In this document: positions 15,745 to 23,594 of the stretch, piece by piece
Layout: every line of letters starts with the position of its first letter
Position numbering within the stretch: the stretch's first letter is position 1
DNA from: Ardenticatenaceae bacterium
GTDB taxonomy: Bacteria > Chloroflexota > Anaerolineae > Promineifilales > Promineifilaceae
DNA length: 64,000 nucleotides
Assembly: GCA_011525915.1 (NCBI GenBank)
Contig: WYBM01000035.1
Location: forward strand, 1 to 64,000
Direction of reading: 5' to 3'
The notes under the pieces: generated by a model
Told to the model about the DNA's origin: nothing
What the model saw: only the letters and a program-made list of their open reading frames with translations
Database searches by the model: none
Position numbers and translations under genes: made by a program

Positions 15745-16227
15745 TTAAGCCTCCTGAGGTAACTGGTGAAGGTCACTGATAAGACCCCCACCGCGTACAG
15801 TAGCCCCCACAACGATAGCGGCGGCGATCAGAACCATGTTTTTGAAGATATATTGGCCCTCGAGTGTGGGAACAAAAGGAAAACGGGCAAATACGGCACT
15901 CGGATTGATAAACAGCGGCGAGGCTGCCCCTACCATTTGTAAAAACATCAAAAGGATGGTCAGACGCATAAATTTGCCGCTGACAAAACCCAGGCCAATG
16001 ATAACTTCCCACAGTCCCAGGAAGGGCATGAAAAGGTCCATCGGCAGGAAGGGCAACGATCCCCGAATTAATGCCTCCGCCGGGCTGACGCCCGGAACGA
16101 GCTTCAGAGCGCCAAACCAGATATAAACCAGACCAATAGAGATGCGCAGCAAGGTCACGCCATTGTGGGCCATCCACTCAGTCACCATGGTATCAAAGTG
16201 ATCAAAACGGATTCGTAAGGTGTTCAT
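15745..16227 (-). CDS. DoxX/YkgB-like four-helix membrane protein
   Basis: The protein has 160 residues from the ATG at 16227 (GAGG nine bases upstream); TTG 16248 and ATG 16242 are alternatives. It has four hydrophobic helices with the DoxX-type opening TLLRISIGLVYIWFGALKL and a conserved LGLWEVIIGLGF segment. Members sit in the cytoplasmic membrane and have been linked to oxidative-stress and quinone metabolism, without a defined reaction. It is the first gene of a run reaching 14076. The stop codon and the next ATG are separated by one base. Confidence 0.75.
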   Translation of the reverse strand: MNTLRIRFDHFDTMVTEWMAHNGVTLLRISIGLVYIWFGALKLVPGVSPAEALIRGSLPFLPMDLFMPFLGLWEVIIGLGFVSGKFMRLTILLMFLQMVGAASPLFINPSAVFARFPFVPTLEGQYIFKNMVLIAAAIVVGATVRGGGLISDLHQLPQEA

Positions 16228-16318
16228 CTTTTTAAACCTCATGGACAAAGTTAAAGCTGGGTACCTTAAAACTACCGTTGATTGTAGAGCGGACAGACGG
16301 CCGTGCCGCTGTCATTAA

Positions 16319-16657
16319 TCATTCAGTCATATATCTGGCGGTTATGTGCACTTCATTGATTTGCAGAATCGGCCGAATGTTTGTGTAATTGGCGATATCC
16401 GCTTGCAGCTCTTCTGCATGGGGCATAAAGGCCGCCATAAAATCTTCCACGGAGTCAAAATAGTAGTGACACATGGCCACATAGGCTGATGCTATATTCA
16501 GGGTTTCAATGTCTAGACCACGCTCGACAGATACCCCCTTAAATCCTTTTGCTCCTGATAAGCGCTCAATTGACAACGGCATATGCTTTTTCAGGTAGTA
16601 ATCAAAGTCGAATTGAGCCCCTTCGCGCTGCGGATAAATACTTGAGATATTAAACAT
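16319..16657 (-). CDS. EthD-family small protein
   Basis: This is a 112-residue ferredoxin-like (dimeric alpha/beta barrel) protein. The opening MFNISSIYPQREGAQFDFDYY, the block HMPLSIERLSGAKG and the closing NEVHITARYM match EthD/EthD-like proteins. These are often found near dehydrogenases, and their exact reaction is not settled. The ATG at 16657 was chosen because homology starts there, though no clear ribosome site precedes it. An open extension to 16774 overlaps the next gene and looks non-coding. Confidence 0.7.
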   Translation of the reverse strand: MFNISSIYPQREGAQFDFDYYLKKHMPLSIERLSGAKGFKGVSVERGLDIETLNIASAYVAMCHYYFDSVEDFMAAFMPHAEELQADIANYTNIRPILQINEVHITARYMTE

Positions 16658-16764
16658 TTTGGTTGGATGGTTTTGGCGCCGGTGTTGGTGGTGATGTGAA
16701 TAACACCCTCGTATTCCATAATCCGCCAGGCTTTGCAATTTTTGAAGATAGATGGGGCAAGACA

Positions 16765-18591
16765 TCACTTCCAATACAGACGGGCAAAGGTCTTGCGGGC
16801 CTCATCTAACGCTTTTTCGTCTTTCCACAAGCCAAACAATTCAAAACCGGACACAGGATAAGGCTCCCCAGTCCACAAGGACAGGCGGTTGTATTTGATT
16901 TTCTTCGGTGGAAAGCCATATTCCTCAGCAAAGGCGACAAGTTCATCATGTATTTGTTTTTCAATGGAGCGGGTTTCAGACGGCCGTATGATGATCCCAT
17001 TTGCCTGGCATGATTCGCCTTTTTCGCACGTGCAGTTCTGCAAAATGCCGCCTTCTCTAATGTTCAATTCCCAGAAACGATCGGCTATCTCTTTTTCCTT
17101 TTTACCCAATAAATATGCAGCGACCACTTCGGAATTCAGGACTACTTCCATGCGCAGCGGTTTGGGACCTCTTTTGGACAGCACGGTTGATTTCGGTGTG
17201 GCTTTGACTTTGGGTTTTTCTTTGGATGGTGGGGTTTTGGTGCGGCTTTGGCTAGACGAGGAAACCGCTGTTTTTGTCGCAGGTGGGGGCGTGGGTGGTG
17301 ACGGCGGCGCAGTTTGTGTGGTCAGGTCAACCGGACGGCCGTTATCGGCATGGCACAATCCGCGATGTTCCTGGCAGGTATGGCGACCACAGCCGGGGCA
17401 GGTTAACTGGCTGTGGCCGCAAAGCGGCTTGTGGCACACATCACAGGTGCCAACTTCGTGGGCGCAATCCTGGCAGAACAGTCGTTTACAGTCAATACAG
17501 GCGGGAGCCAGGCATGTTTCATGGACCAGATGTCCATTGTAGCAAAGATACAGGCGCTGGCCTGGTTGGCTGCATACCTGGCAGTGCAGCGGCTCCACCT
17601 GATGCAGCAGGGGATCCCAAACGGCGTGGACGCTAATCTGGGTAGAGCGGTTGGCAATTTGCATGGATTGAATGAGCTTGGCCTGTTGGATAATGAGCAA
17701 GTTGATGAGAGTGAGATTGATGCGAACCTGATAGCGTTCGTCCAGATCGGCTATTTTATGGGTCCACTCGGTTTGTACGGCCGTTAATTTGTCCTGCAAG
17801 CCGGGGCGGCGGTCAGCGGATGCTGCTTTCAGACGGGTGTGCAGGTCTTTTTCCAGGCTGTCGTAATAGTCGTTGAGGCGGGCTTCGTCCAGCTGTCGGA
17901 AGCGGTTGACGCGCTTTTGCAGGGCAGCCAGGTCGGTTTGCATTTCTTGCAGAACGGCCGTTTGTGCCTGTTCCAATAAGACAGAGAGTGCCGTTTCCGT
18001 CAGGGGCCCCTTCAATGATTGCCCGTCTTTGGGCTGCCAGCGACTAGGTGCAAAAGGCAGAGAGGCAAGTGTGGTGTCGGGGGAAACGGCCGTAGCCCTG
18101 CTTTCAATGGCGGCAGCCTCGGCCACGCGGCAGCCGGTGTGGGCGTCGATCAATATAGAGACGAGCCGTTCCTGCTTGTCATCGGTGAGAATGGCGGCCT
18201 TGAAGTTGAAGCGGATGTAGGTGCTGCACACACGGGCAACAACAGCTTGTTTTTGTGGTTGGGTACGGGCGTTGAGAATTACCCAATTTTTGATGGCTGT
18301 CTCGTCAATATTGTTTTTATCCAGGCGCAAATCATTAATATAGAGACGGGTGGAGGCAGCACGGCCGTTTGCCTCTTGCACCATTTTCTCGACCAGGGGG
18401 TGGTTGTAACCCAACCGAGTCACGTTTTCCTGCCCGTCATCGGTGAAAGCAAGCTGCAAATAGGGATCAACCTGCCAGCGCTCAGCCACTTTTTCCGGCA
18501 ACAGCACCTCATACACGCGAAACGCCGGTGGTTCTACCAGACCACCCGCCTCTTCTAAATATCCAAGAACAAACCTTTCTAAATCACTCAT
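16765..18591 (-). CDS. Cys-rich coiled-coil protein paired with an SNF2 helicase
   Basis: I do not recognise a named family. The 608-residue protein has an N-terminal alpha/beta region (about 1-200), a helical and Gln/Leu-rich probable coiled coil (about 200-330), and a dense zinc-binding region (about 340-430). The zinc region has repeated C-x2-C and C-x2-H pairs, such as CQVC, CIDC, CQDC, CDVC, CPGC and CQEH. A Pro/Ser/Thr/Lys-rich linker (about 440-490) follows, then a C-terminal domain with three more cysteines (CTCEKGESC). It lies 120 bp downstream of the SNF2 ATPase gene on the same strand. A DNA- or protein-binding partner of that ATPase is likely (inference); a defence or repair role is possible. 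Confidence 0.75.
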   Translation of the reverse strand: MSDLERFVLGYLEEAGGLVEPPAFRVYEVLLPEKVAERWQVDPYLQLAFTDDGQENVTRLGYNHPLVEKMVQEANGRAASTRLYINDLRLDKNNIDETAIKNWVILNARTQPQKQAVVARVCSTYIRFNFKAAILTDDKQERLVSILIDAHTGCRVAEAAAIESRATAVSPDTTLASLPFAPSRWQPKDGQSLKGPLTETALSVLLEQAQTAVLQEMQTDLAALQKRVNRFRQLDEARLNDYYDSLEKDLHTRLKAASADRRPGLQDKLTAVQTEWTHKIADLDERYQVRINLTLINLLIIQQAKLIQSMQIANRSTQISVHAVWDPLLHQVEPLHCQVCSQPGQRLYLCYNGHLVHETCLAPACIDCKRLFCQDCAHEVGTCDVCHKPLCGHSQLTCPGCGRHTCQEHRGLCHADNGRPVDLTTQTAPPSPPTPPPATKTAVSSSSQSRTKTPPSKEKPKVKATPKSTVLSKRGPKPLRMEVVLNSEVVAAYLLGKKEKEIADRFWELNIREGGILQNCTCEKGESCQANGIIIRPSETRSIEKQIHDELVAFAEEYGFPPKKIKYNRLSLWTGEPYPVSGFELFGLWKDEKALDEARKTFARLYWK

Positions 18592-18711
18592 ACATCACCA
18601 ATAGTTACACTGGGCCGCTTCACCATAGGAGTTCGCATCCTCAGATGCCCAACTCCTCAATTTAAGGGGGACTCCATGTAAGCACAGATTGCACAGAATT
18701 GTTGCCTCATG

Positions 18712-20463
18712 TTACGCCGTAAAATCCTCGCCGAAGAGGGTGTTATCAAAGGTTTGGATGCGGCGCATGGTGTCGCGGGCCGTCAGGAGACGGTCGCCAA
18801 GCTCAGTCATACCGCTTTCCAGGCCAGCCTCATCGGCGCTGTTGAACCATACCTCCAGCAGCATTTCCTCAAAGTCCTGCTCCTGGGTCAGGTAGCCTAA
18901 AATCATTTCCATTTCGCCAATGACCAGTTCAAACATATTCAGTTTGCGGTCCAAAATATTGAGCAAGTAATCTTCGATGGTTCCCTGGGCAGAAAGGTTG
19001 AAGATTTCCACCTGCCGGTTTTGCCCCACGCGGTGAATACGGCCGACGCGCTGTTCGATGCGCTGTGGATTCCAGGGCAGGTCAAAGTTGACCATGATGT
19101 GGCAGAACTGCAAATTGCGTCCTTCGCCAGCCGCTTCCGTGGAGAGCAGTACGTGCCCTTCCTGTTCAAAGCGGCGAATGGCCTCATCTTTTTGCTGGAT
19201 GGTGAGGCCGCCGTGGTAGGGGATGAAGTCAATGCCAACGGCCGTTAATCGTTCCGCCAGCGCCTCCAAAGTCGCTTGAAAGTGGGTAAAGACGAGTACA
19301 CGGTCCTGCCCGGCGCTGTGCAGAATTTTGAGCAGGGCATCGGCTTTGGCCCAGTCAGTAATGGCGGCGGCTTCGGCGGCCAGGGAGAGCAGACGCGTTT
19401 TATGCGTTTTCCAGGCGGGTTGTTCGGCCAGTTTGTGCAGGGTGTGGGTAACGGCCGTGGCGCTGCTGCCAATCTCCCGCTGCAAGACCCCCAGGGTTAG
19501 TTTACGCGCTCCCCCGTCGCGCCCTTCTTGCAAGACCTGGCGTACAAAATCGCTCACGTTCTGGTACAGGCTTTGCTCGGCGGGAGACAGGGCCAGGCGG
19601 ACCGTGTGCGCCCGGCGCGGCGGTAGTTTCACGCTGACCTGGCCCCGGCTGTGGCGAATCATGACGTCGGCCATTAATTCGCGCAGCAGGCCGCGATTCT
19701 TGGGCGAATGCGGATCTCCTTTCACCACGAACTGGCGGCGGAACTCTTGGGGCGTGCTAAGCTGACCGGGCTTGAGGATGGTAATGAGGTTGTACAGCTC
19801 TTCGAGCCTATTTTCTACCGGCGTGGCGGTTAGCATAAGGATGAAACGCTTTTGCAGGTCATTCACAAATTTCCAGGTGACGCTGCTGCGATTTTTCAGA
19901 TGGTGTGCTTCGTCTACGACGATCAGATCATAGGTGAGACTGGTGATGAGGTCGCGGTTTCCAGTGTGGCGGGCAGCGGCGATGGAGGCGATGATGCGAG
20001 GGAATTCGCTCCAGGCGTCATCGCCGGCTGCGCGAAAGGCTTCATCGGTGTTGGTGACAAAATCGCGCAGGCCAAATTTTTCGGCCAGTTCTTCGCGCCA
20101 CTGCTGCACCAAACCAGGCGGGGTGAGGATGAGGATGCGCTCGGCCATCTGGCGCATGAGGTACTCTTTGATAACGAGGCCAGCTTCGATGGTTTTGCCC
20201 AGACCAACTTCGTCGCACAACATGCCGCGACCACGAAAACGGCGCAGGGCCGCCTGTGCGGCCTTCAACTGGTAGGGGAATGGCTCGAAGTGGAGATTGT
20301 CTAGGCAGATCAACTCATCGAAACCGCCGATGAGAAGTATATGGGCAGCGGCAAGCTGTAAGCGGTAAGCCTGGGGGGAGAGGAACTGCTGTTGGGCAAC
20401 GGCCGTTAACACCACCTCGGCTCCCGGCTGCAAATGGATGCTGGGCTGAAAGCTGTTGATCAT
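18712..20463 (-). CDS. SNF2/RapA-type DEAD-like helicase (DNA translocase)
   Basis: This 583-residue superfamily-2 ATPase has all motifs in order: Walker A in DEVGLGKTIEAGLV (about 85-98), motif II DEAH (VVDEAHHLKN), motif III LTATPVEN, the helicase C-terminal domain with YHGGLT and LLSTEAAGEGRNLQF, and motif VI QRVGRIHRVGQ. This is the RapA/HepA-like branch. It lacks the long N-terminal domains of true RapA (about 970 residues), so it is a core-only ATPase. A TATAAT lies 9 bp before the ATG, suggesting a leaderless transcript. It is the first gene of a pair with the Cys-rich protein at 16765. It probably remodels protein-DNA complexes; the target is unknown. Confidence 0.88.
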   Translation of the reverse strand: MINSFQPSIHLQPGAEVVLTAVAQQQFLSPQAYRLQLAAAHILLIGGFDELICLDNLHFEPFPYQLKAAQAALRRFRGRGMLCDEVGLGKTIEAGLVIKEYLMRQMAERILILTPPGLVQQWREELAEKFGLRDFVTNTDEAFRAAGDDAWSEFPRIIASIAAARHTGNRDLITSLTYDLIVVDEAHHLKNRSSVTWKFVNDLQKRFILMLTATPVENRLEELYNLITILKPGQLSTPQEFRRQFVVKGDPHSPKNRGLLRELMADVMIRHSRGQVSVKLPPRRAHTVRLALSPAEQSLYQNVSDFVRQVLQEGRDGGARKLTLGVLQREIGSSATAVTHTLHKLAEQPAWKTHKTRLLSLAAEAAAITDWAKADALLKILHSAGQDRVLVFTHFQATLEALAERLTAVGIDFIPYHGGLTIQQKDEAIRRFEQEGHVLLSTEAAGEGRNLQFCHIMVNFDLPWNPQRIEQRVGRIHRVGQNRQVEIFNLSAQGTIEDYLLNILDRKLNMFELVIGEMEMILGYLTQEQDFEEMLLEVWFNSADEAGLESGMTELGDRLLTARDTMRRIQTFDNTLFGEDFTA

Positions 20464-20471
20464 AGCGGCGT

Positions 20472-20477
20472 ATTATA
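20472..20477 (-). promoter_or_regulatory. -10 box of a likely leaderless promoter
   Basis: TATAAT on the minus strand is followed by the start codon 8 nt later, so transcription would begin at or next to the ATG. No good -35 is visible and no Shine-Dalgarno exists. Confidence 0.45.
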
Positions 20478-20521
20478 GCAAGATGTAGGGATGGGGAAAC
20501 GCCCGTTGCCCCCATCTACGC

Positions 20522-20554
20522 AAAAAAAAGCTCGCCTGATTGCAAGCGAGCTTT
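20522..20554 (-). terminator. Rho-independent terminator of the mevalonate operon
   Basis: The 9-bp stem AAAGCTCGC/GCGAGCTTT has a 10-nt loop and is followed on the minus strand by a run of eight T. It lies 25 bp past the DUF35 gene stop. Confidence 0.9.
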
Positions 20555-20578
20555 CTGATTATGAAGGTAGAGGGGGGG

Positions 20579-20986
20579 TTAGGCTACGACCGTTTGCAGG
20601 TGGGGCCTAAATTTATAGCCGTAGACTATCATTCCTTCGTTGCCGTCGGTGCGCAGTTTGCGGGTCACCATTTCCACCGGCATCCCAATATACATTTCAT
20701 CATTGTCCATATCGGTTAGCTGTGCTGTGACCAGGGGGCCTTCTTCTAACTTCACCAAAGCTACCGTATAGGGTGCATTGTGTTCAAACCCGGCAGGAGC
20801 ATCATAAATCGTTGTGTAAGAGTAAACCTCACCAAGTCCAGTGAAGGTATACAATTCTTGGGCCGGCGCTTCGCATTCCAGGCAAACATCGCGTGGTGGG
20901 AAAAGCTTAACGCCGCAGTTATCACATGTTTCCCCTATAAGTTTGTAACGCTGTTCTTGTAAACGCCAATGACGTGAAACTTCCAT
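20579..20986 (-). CDS. DUF35 OB-fold protein with zinc ribbon, thiolase partner
   Basis: This 135-residue protein has an N-terminal rubredoxin-like zinc ribbon (C-x2-C twice: CDNC and CLEC, about 21-37). A C-terminal OB-fold follows (about 50-125) with VYSYTTIYDAP and the block PYTVALVKLEEG. In archaea such a protein bridges acetoacetyl-CoA thiolase and HMG-CoA synthase in one complex and helps pass the intermediate. It is the fourth gene of the minus-strand upper mevalonate cluster, which fits that role. The ATG at 20986 has GGAGG upstream. A 17-bp motif shared with the region upstream of HMG-CoA reductase lies in the 158-bp gap before it, so it may also have its own promoter. Confidence 0.87.
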   Translation of the reverse strand: MEVSRHWRLQEQRYKLIGETCDNCGVKLFPPRDVCLECEAPAQELYTFTGLGEVYSYTTIYDAPAGFEHNAPYTVALVKLEEGPLVTAQLTDMDNDEMYIGMPVEMVTRKLRTDGNEGMIVYGYKFRPHLQTVVA

Positions 20987-21098
20987 TTTTATTTATCCTC
21001 CGGTTTTTTTGTTCCGGTTCAGGTGGGGTAAAAGCTAAAAACCTGTCTATTATTATCTACAAAAACCCTCTCATCTTCTGCCAGTGTCGGGTGAGTAG

Positions 21099-21115
21099 CT
21101 GTCAAAAGCTGTCAG
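21099..21115. promoter_or_regulatory. 17-bp motif shared within the mevalonate operon, copy 2
   Basis: CTGTCAAAAGCTGTCAG is identical to 24931-24947 and in the same orientation. It contains the direct repeat CTGTCA/CTGTCA. It lies between the thiolase-like gene stop and the DUF35 gene start. Confidence 0.45.
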
Positions 21116-21144
21116 ATCGAAGGGATCAGGTGTTTTGCTTCCTA

Positions 21145-22296
21145 TTAAATGCTCAAAACGTGGGTCACGGCCGTAGCCCCGTTGCTGCCCAGATTTTGGG
21201 CCATGCCAATCTTGGCCCCGGCTACCTGGCATGCGTCTGCCTGGCCGCGTAACTGCCGTACAACTTCCACAATTTGGTAAACGCCTGTAGCGCCACCGGG
21301 GTTGCCGCGCGCTTTCAGGCCGCCAAATGTGCTGATGGGAATACGGCCGTCGCGCTTGATCTGCCCGTCTTGGGCCAGTTTCCAGCCCGCACCCAACTCT
21401 GCAAAACCGGCCGCTTCCAGGGATAGCGCGGCCGTCACAGTGAACGAATCATGGAGTTCAAACAGGTCAATATCATCAACAGACACCCCGGCCATGGCCA
21501 TGGCCCGTTGGGTGCTGGTGGCCGCGGCCCCCAGCCAGAGTGGGTTCTGGCGATCATGCAGCGCCAATGTGTCTGTGGCTAACGCTGAGCCCAGAATGCG
21601 AATCGGCTGAGGGGACATATCCATAGCCCGCTCGCTGTTAACCACAATGACGGCGGCGGCCCCGTCTCCTGACGGCGCGGCGTCAAAGAGGCTCACCGGT
21701 GTGGCTACCGGCGGCGCTTTGGCAAACGATTCCGCCTTTAACCGGTTACGATACATGGCCAGTGGGTTATCTGCGCCATTGGCGTGAGCGTTTACGCTGA
21801 ACCCGGCAAAGTCAGCTACGTCCACGCCATATTCGTGCATGTAGCGGCGCATCAGCAGGGCACCCGAACCGGCTGTAGTCAGCCCATGCATGGCCTCGTA
21901 ATCGGCGTCCAGGCCGGTAGCCAGCGCGGACGTGACCGGCGTGCCGGTCTGGTCGGTCATCTTTTCCACACCAACAACCAGAACAGTTTCCACCAATCCA
22001 CTTTGTACGGCCAGCACTGCCTGGCGCAGGGCTGCCCCGCCAGAAGCGTCTGCCGCTTCTACCGTCACAGCCTCGATGCCTCGCAGCCCGGCAAAGTCAG
22101 CTACCAGCGCCCCCAAATGGTGTTGATGGCTTAGCTGCCCGGCCAACATGTTGCCCACATACAGGGCATCTACTTTGCTGAGGTGAGCGTTGTCCAGCGC
22201 CGCCTCGATGGCATACCAGGCCAGGTGGCGGATAGAGGTGTCCCAATGTTCATTTACGGCCGTGCAGCCGATGCCAATAATCGAAACGTTTGTCAT
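21145..22296 (-). CDS. Archaeal-type thiolase-like protein with altered catalytic residues
   Basis: This 383-residue protein has the thiolase fold of the archaeal acetoacetyl-CoA/SCP2 type, with conserved blocks VEKMTDQTG, DLFELHDSFTVTAALSLE and GGLKARGNPGGATG. In normal members the acyl-accepting Cys lies in an A-C-A-S-G-G motif; here Asp83 (codon GAC) replaces it (EAADASGG). The His of the usual G-H-P motif is Asn332 (GNP). The H-D-S/A-F His is kept. It sits between HMG-CoA synthase and DUF35 genes, as in archaeal thiolase/HMGCS complexes. By context it should supply acetoacetyl-CoA, but the missing nucleophile suggests a different chemistry or a structural role. The ATG at 22296 has a weak AGGGAA upstream. 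Confidence 0.85.
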   Translation of the reverse strand: MTNVSIIGIGCTAVNEHWDTSIRHLAWYAIEAALDNAHLSKVDALYVGNMLAGQLSHQHHLGALVADFAGLRGIEAVTVEAADASGGAALRQAVLAVQSGLVETVLVVGVEKMTDQTGTPVTSALATGLDADYEAMHGLTTAGSGALLMRRYMHEYGVDVADFAGFSVNAHANGADNPLAMYRNRLKAESFAKAPPVATPVSLFDAAPSGDGAAAVIVVNSERAMDMSPQPIRILGSALATDTLALHDRQNPLWLGAAATSTQRAMAMAGVSVDDIDLFELHDSFTVTAALSLEAAGFAELGAGWKLAQDGQIKRDGRIPISTFGGLKARGNPGGATGVYQIVEVVRQLRGQADACQVAGAKIGMAQNLGSNGATAVTHVLSI

Positions 22297-22385
22297 ACTT
22301 TTCCCTATGGGCAGGTAAGGGCCAGGCAGTTAGAGAAAATCGGTCTTGCAAGACATGATAGAACCCAACTGCCTCGCCCCTACAC

Positions 22386-23462
22386 CTACGACATCTTTAA
22401 CTTATCCCGATACCGTGTATACGTAGCGTAATTGATCTCTTTACGGCGGGCGATGTAGGTCTCTGTACTGGGAGCATGGCCACGCACTTCTGGCAGTTTG
22501 TCTGTGGCCGTCAGGTCAAAAGCGTCTGACCCCGCGCCGGAACCATAGCTGACCATAAGAATGCGGTCACCCGCTTTGGCCACATCCAGAATAGCCGTCA
22601 GACCAATCATGCATGAGCCGGAATAGGTGTTGCCAATGCGTGGGCTGAGCAGGCCAGGTTTGATCTGCTCCATAGTAAAGCCCAACTGTTTAGCTGCCCG
22701 TTCCGGAAACTTGGCGTTGGGTTGGTGGAAGACAGCCCAATCATAATCGGCGGCCGTTTTGCCCATAGCGCTCATCATTGCTTCAGCAGCGCCCATGATG
22801 TGTTTAAAGTAAGCCGGTTCACCTGTAAAACGGTCACCATGGGACGGATACTCCGCATGGGCGCGGCGCCAGAAATCCGGTGTATCTGTGACAAAGGAGT
22901 AAGAGCCGTTGATAATGGCTACTGCTTCGTCGGCCGGGCCTAACAAAATAGCCGCCCCGCCGGCCGCGGCGGTGTACTCCAGGGCATCGCCGGGCCGCCC
23001 CTGGGCCGTATCCATGCCAATGCTCAGCGCATAGCGAGACATGCCGGAACCCACAAAGCCGATGCCAGCCTGCATGGCTTCCGTGCCCGCTTTACAGGCA
23101 AACTCCCAGTCAGCGGCCAGTGTATTAGGCACGGCGCCAATGGCTTCAGCCACAATGGTGCTGGTGGGTTTAACCGCGTAAGGGTGGCTTTCGCTGCCTA
23201 CCCAGACAGCGCGGATATCCTGGGGATCGATCTGGCCGCGCAGCAAGGCGTTGCGGGCGGCTTCCACAGACATGGTGGCCACGTCTTCATCCAGGCCGTT
23301 GACAGCTTTTTCCTGGATGGGGACGCCGCCCACCCCGTTGGTCCACATCTGTGAGATTTCTTTGGCGGGCAGGCGGTAGCGGGGCACGTAAGCGCCATAG
23401 CCCACAATGCCTACGGGCCGGTCTGGTTTCATGAGTCCATTTGCAGGTTTATAATCGGTCAT
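22386..23462 (-). CDS. mvaS: Hydroxymethylglutaryl-CoA synthase, archaeal type
   Basis: This 358-residue protein condenses acetyl-CoA with acetoacetyl-CoA to HMG-CoA in the mevalonate pathway. Catalytic features are present: Glu/Cys around [13 protein letters not shown], the His of [18 protein letters not shown] and the C-terminal [12 protein letters not shown]. It opens with [15 protein letters not shown] after an 11-residue extension. The start is the ATG at 23462 with AGAGGA upstream; the ATG at 23432 is an alternative. It lies second in the operon, 118 bp after HMG-CoA reductase, with an ACTG-type repeat filling the gap. The gene symbol is by function; the protein is of the archaeal rather than the staphylococcal type. 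Confidence 0.9.
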   Translation of the reverse strand: MTDYKPANGLMKPDRPVGIVGYGAYVPRYRLPAKEISQMWTNGVGGVPIQEKAVNGLDEDVATMSVEAARNALLRGQIDPQDIRAVWVGSESHPYAVKPTSTIVAEAIGAVPNTLAADWEFACKAGTEAMQAGIGFVGSGMSRYALSIGMDTAQGRPGDALEYTAAAGGAAILLGPADEAVAIINGSYSFVTDTPDFWRRAHAEYPSHGDRFTGEPAYFKHIMGAAEAMMSAMGKTAADYDWAVFHQPNAKFPERAAKQLGFTMEQIKPGLLSPRIGNTYSGSCMIGLTAILDVAKAGDRILMVSYGSGAGSDAFDLTATDKLPEVRGHAPSTETYIARRKEINYATYTRYRDKLKMS

Positions 23463-23523
23463 GGTTCCTCTTTATAAATATTCCGTAGGCAGTGTCCAAT
23501 AGTCGCCGTTTAGTCATCCACCA

Positions 23524-23594
23524 ACTACTGATTACTGACTACTGCCTACTGACTACTGATTACTGCCTACTGCCTACTGATTACTGCCTACTGA
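23524..23594. repeat. Tandem ACTG-type repeat at the HMG-CoA reductase 3' end
   Basis: Ten or so units of the form TACTGATTACTGCC/TACTGACTACTG fill the gap between the two mevalonate genes. The repeat runs into the reductase gene and supplies its last codons and stop (ATC AGT AGG CAG TAA on the minus strand). Confidence 0.7.

Noticed and set aside
16658-16774. N-terminal extension of the EthD-like protein
   Set aside because: It overlaps the end of the Cys-rich protein gene, is His-rich and has no similarity to the family.
23524-23594. CRISPR-like array
   Set aside because: Units are about 7-14 bases, without unique spacers of constant length and without cas genes.
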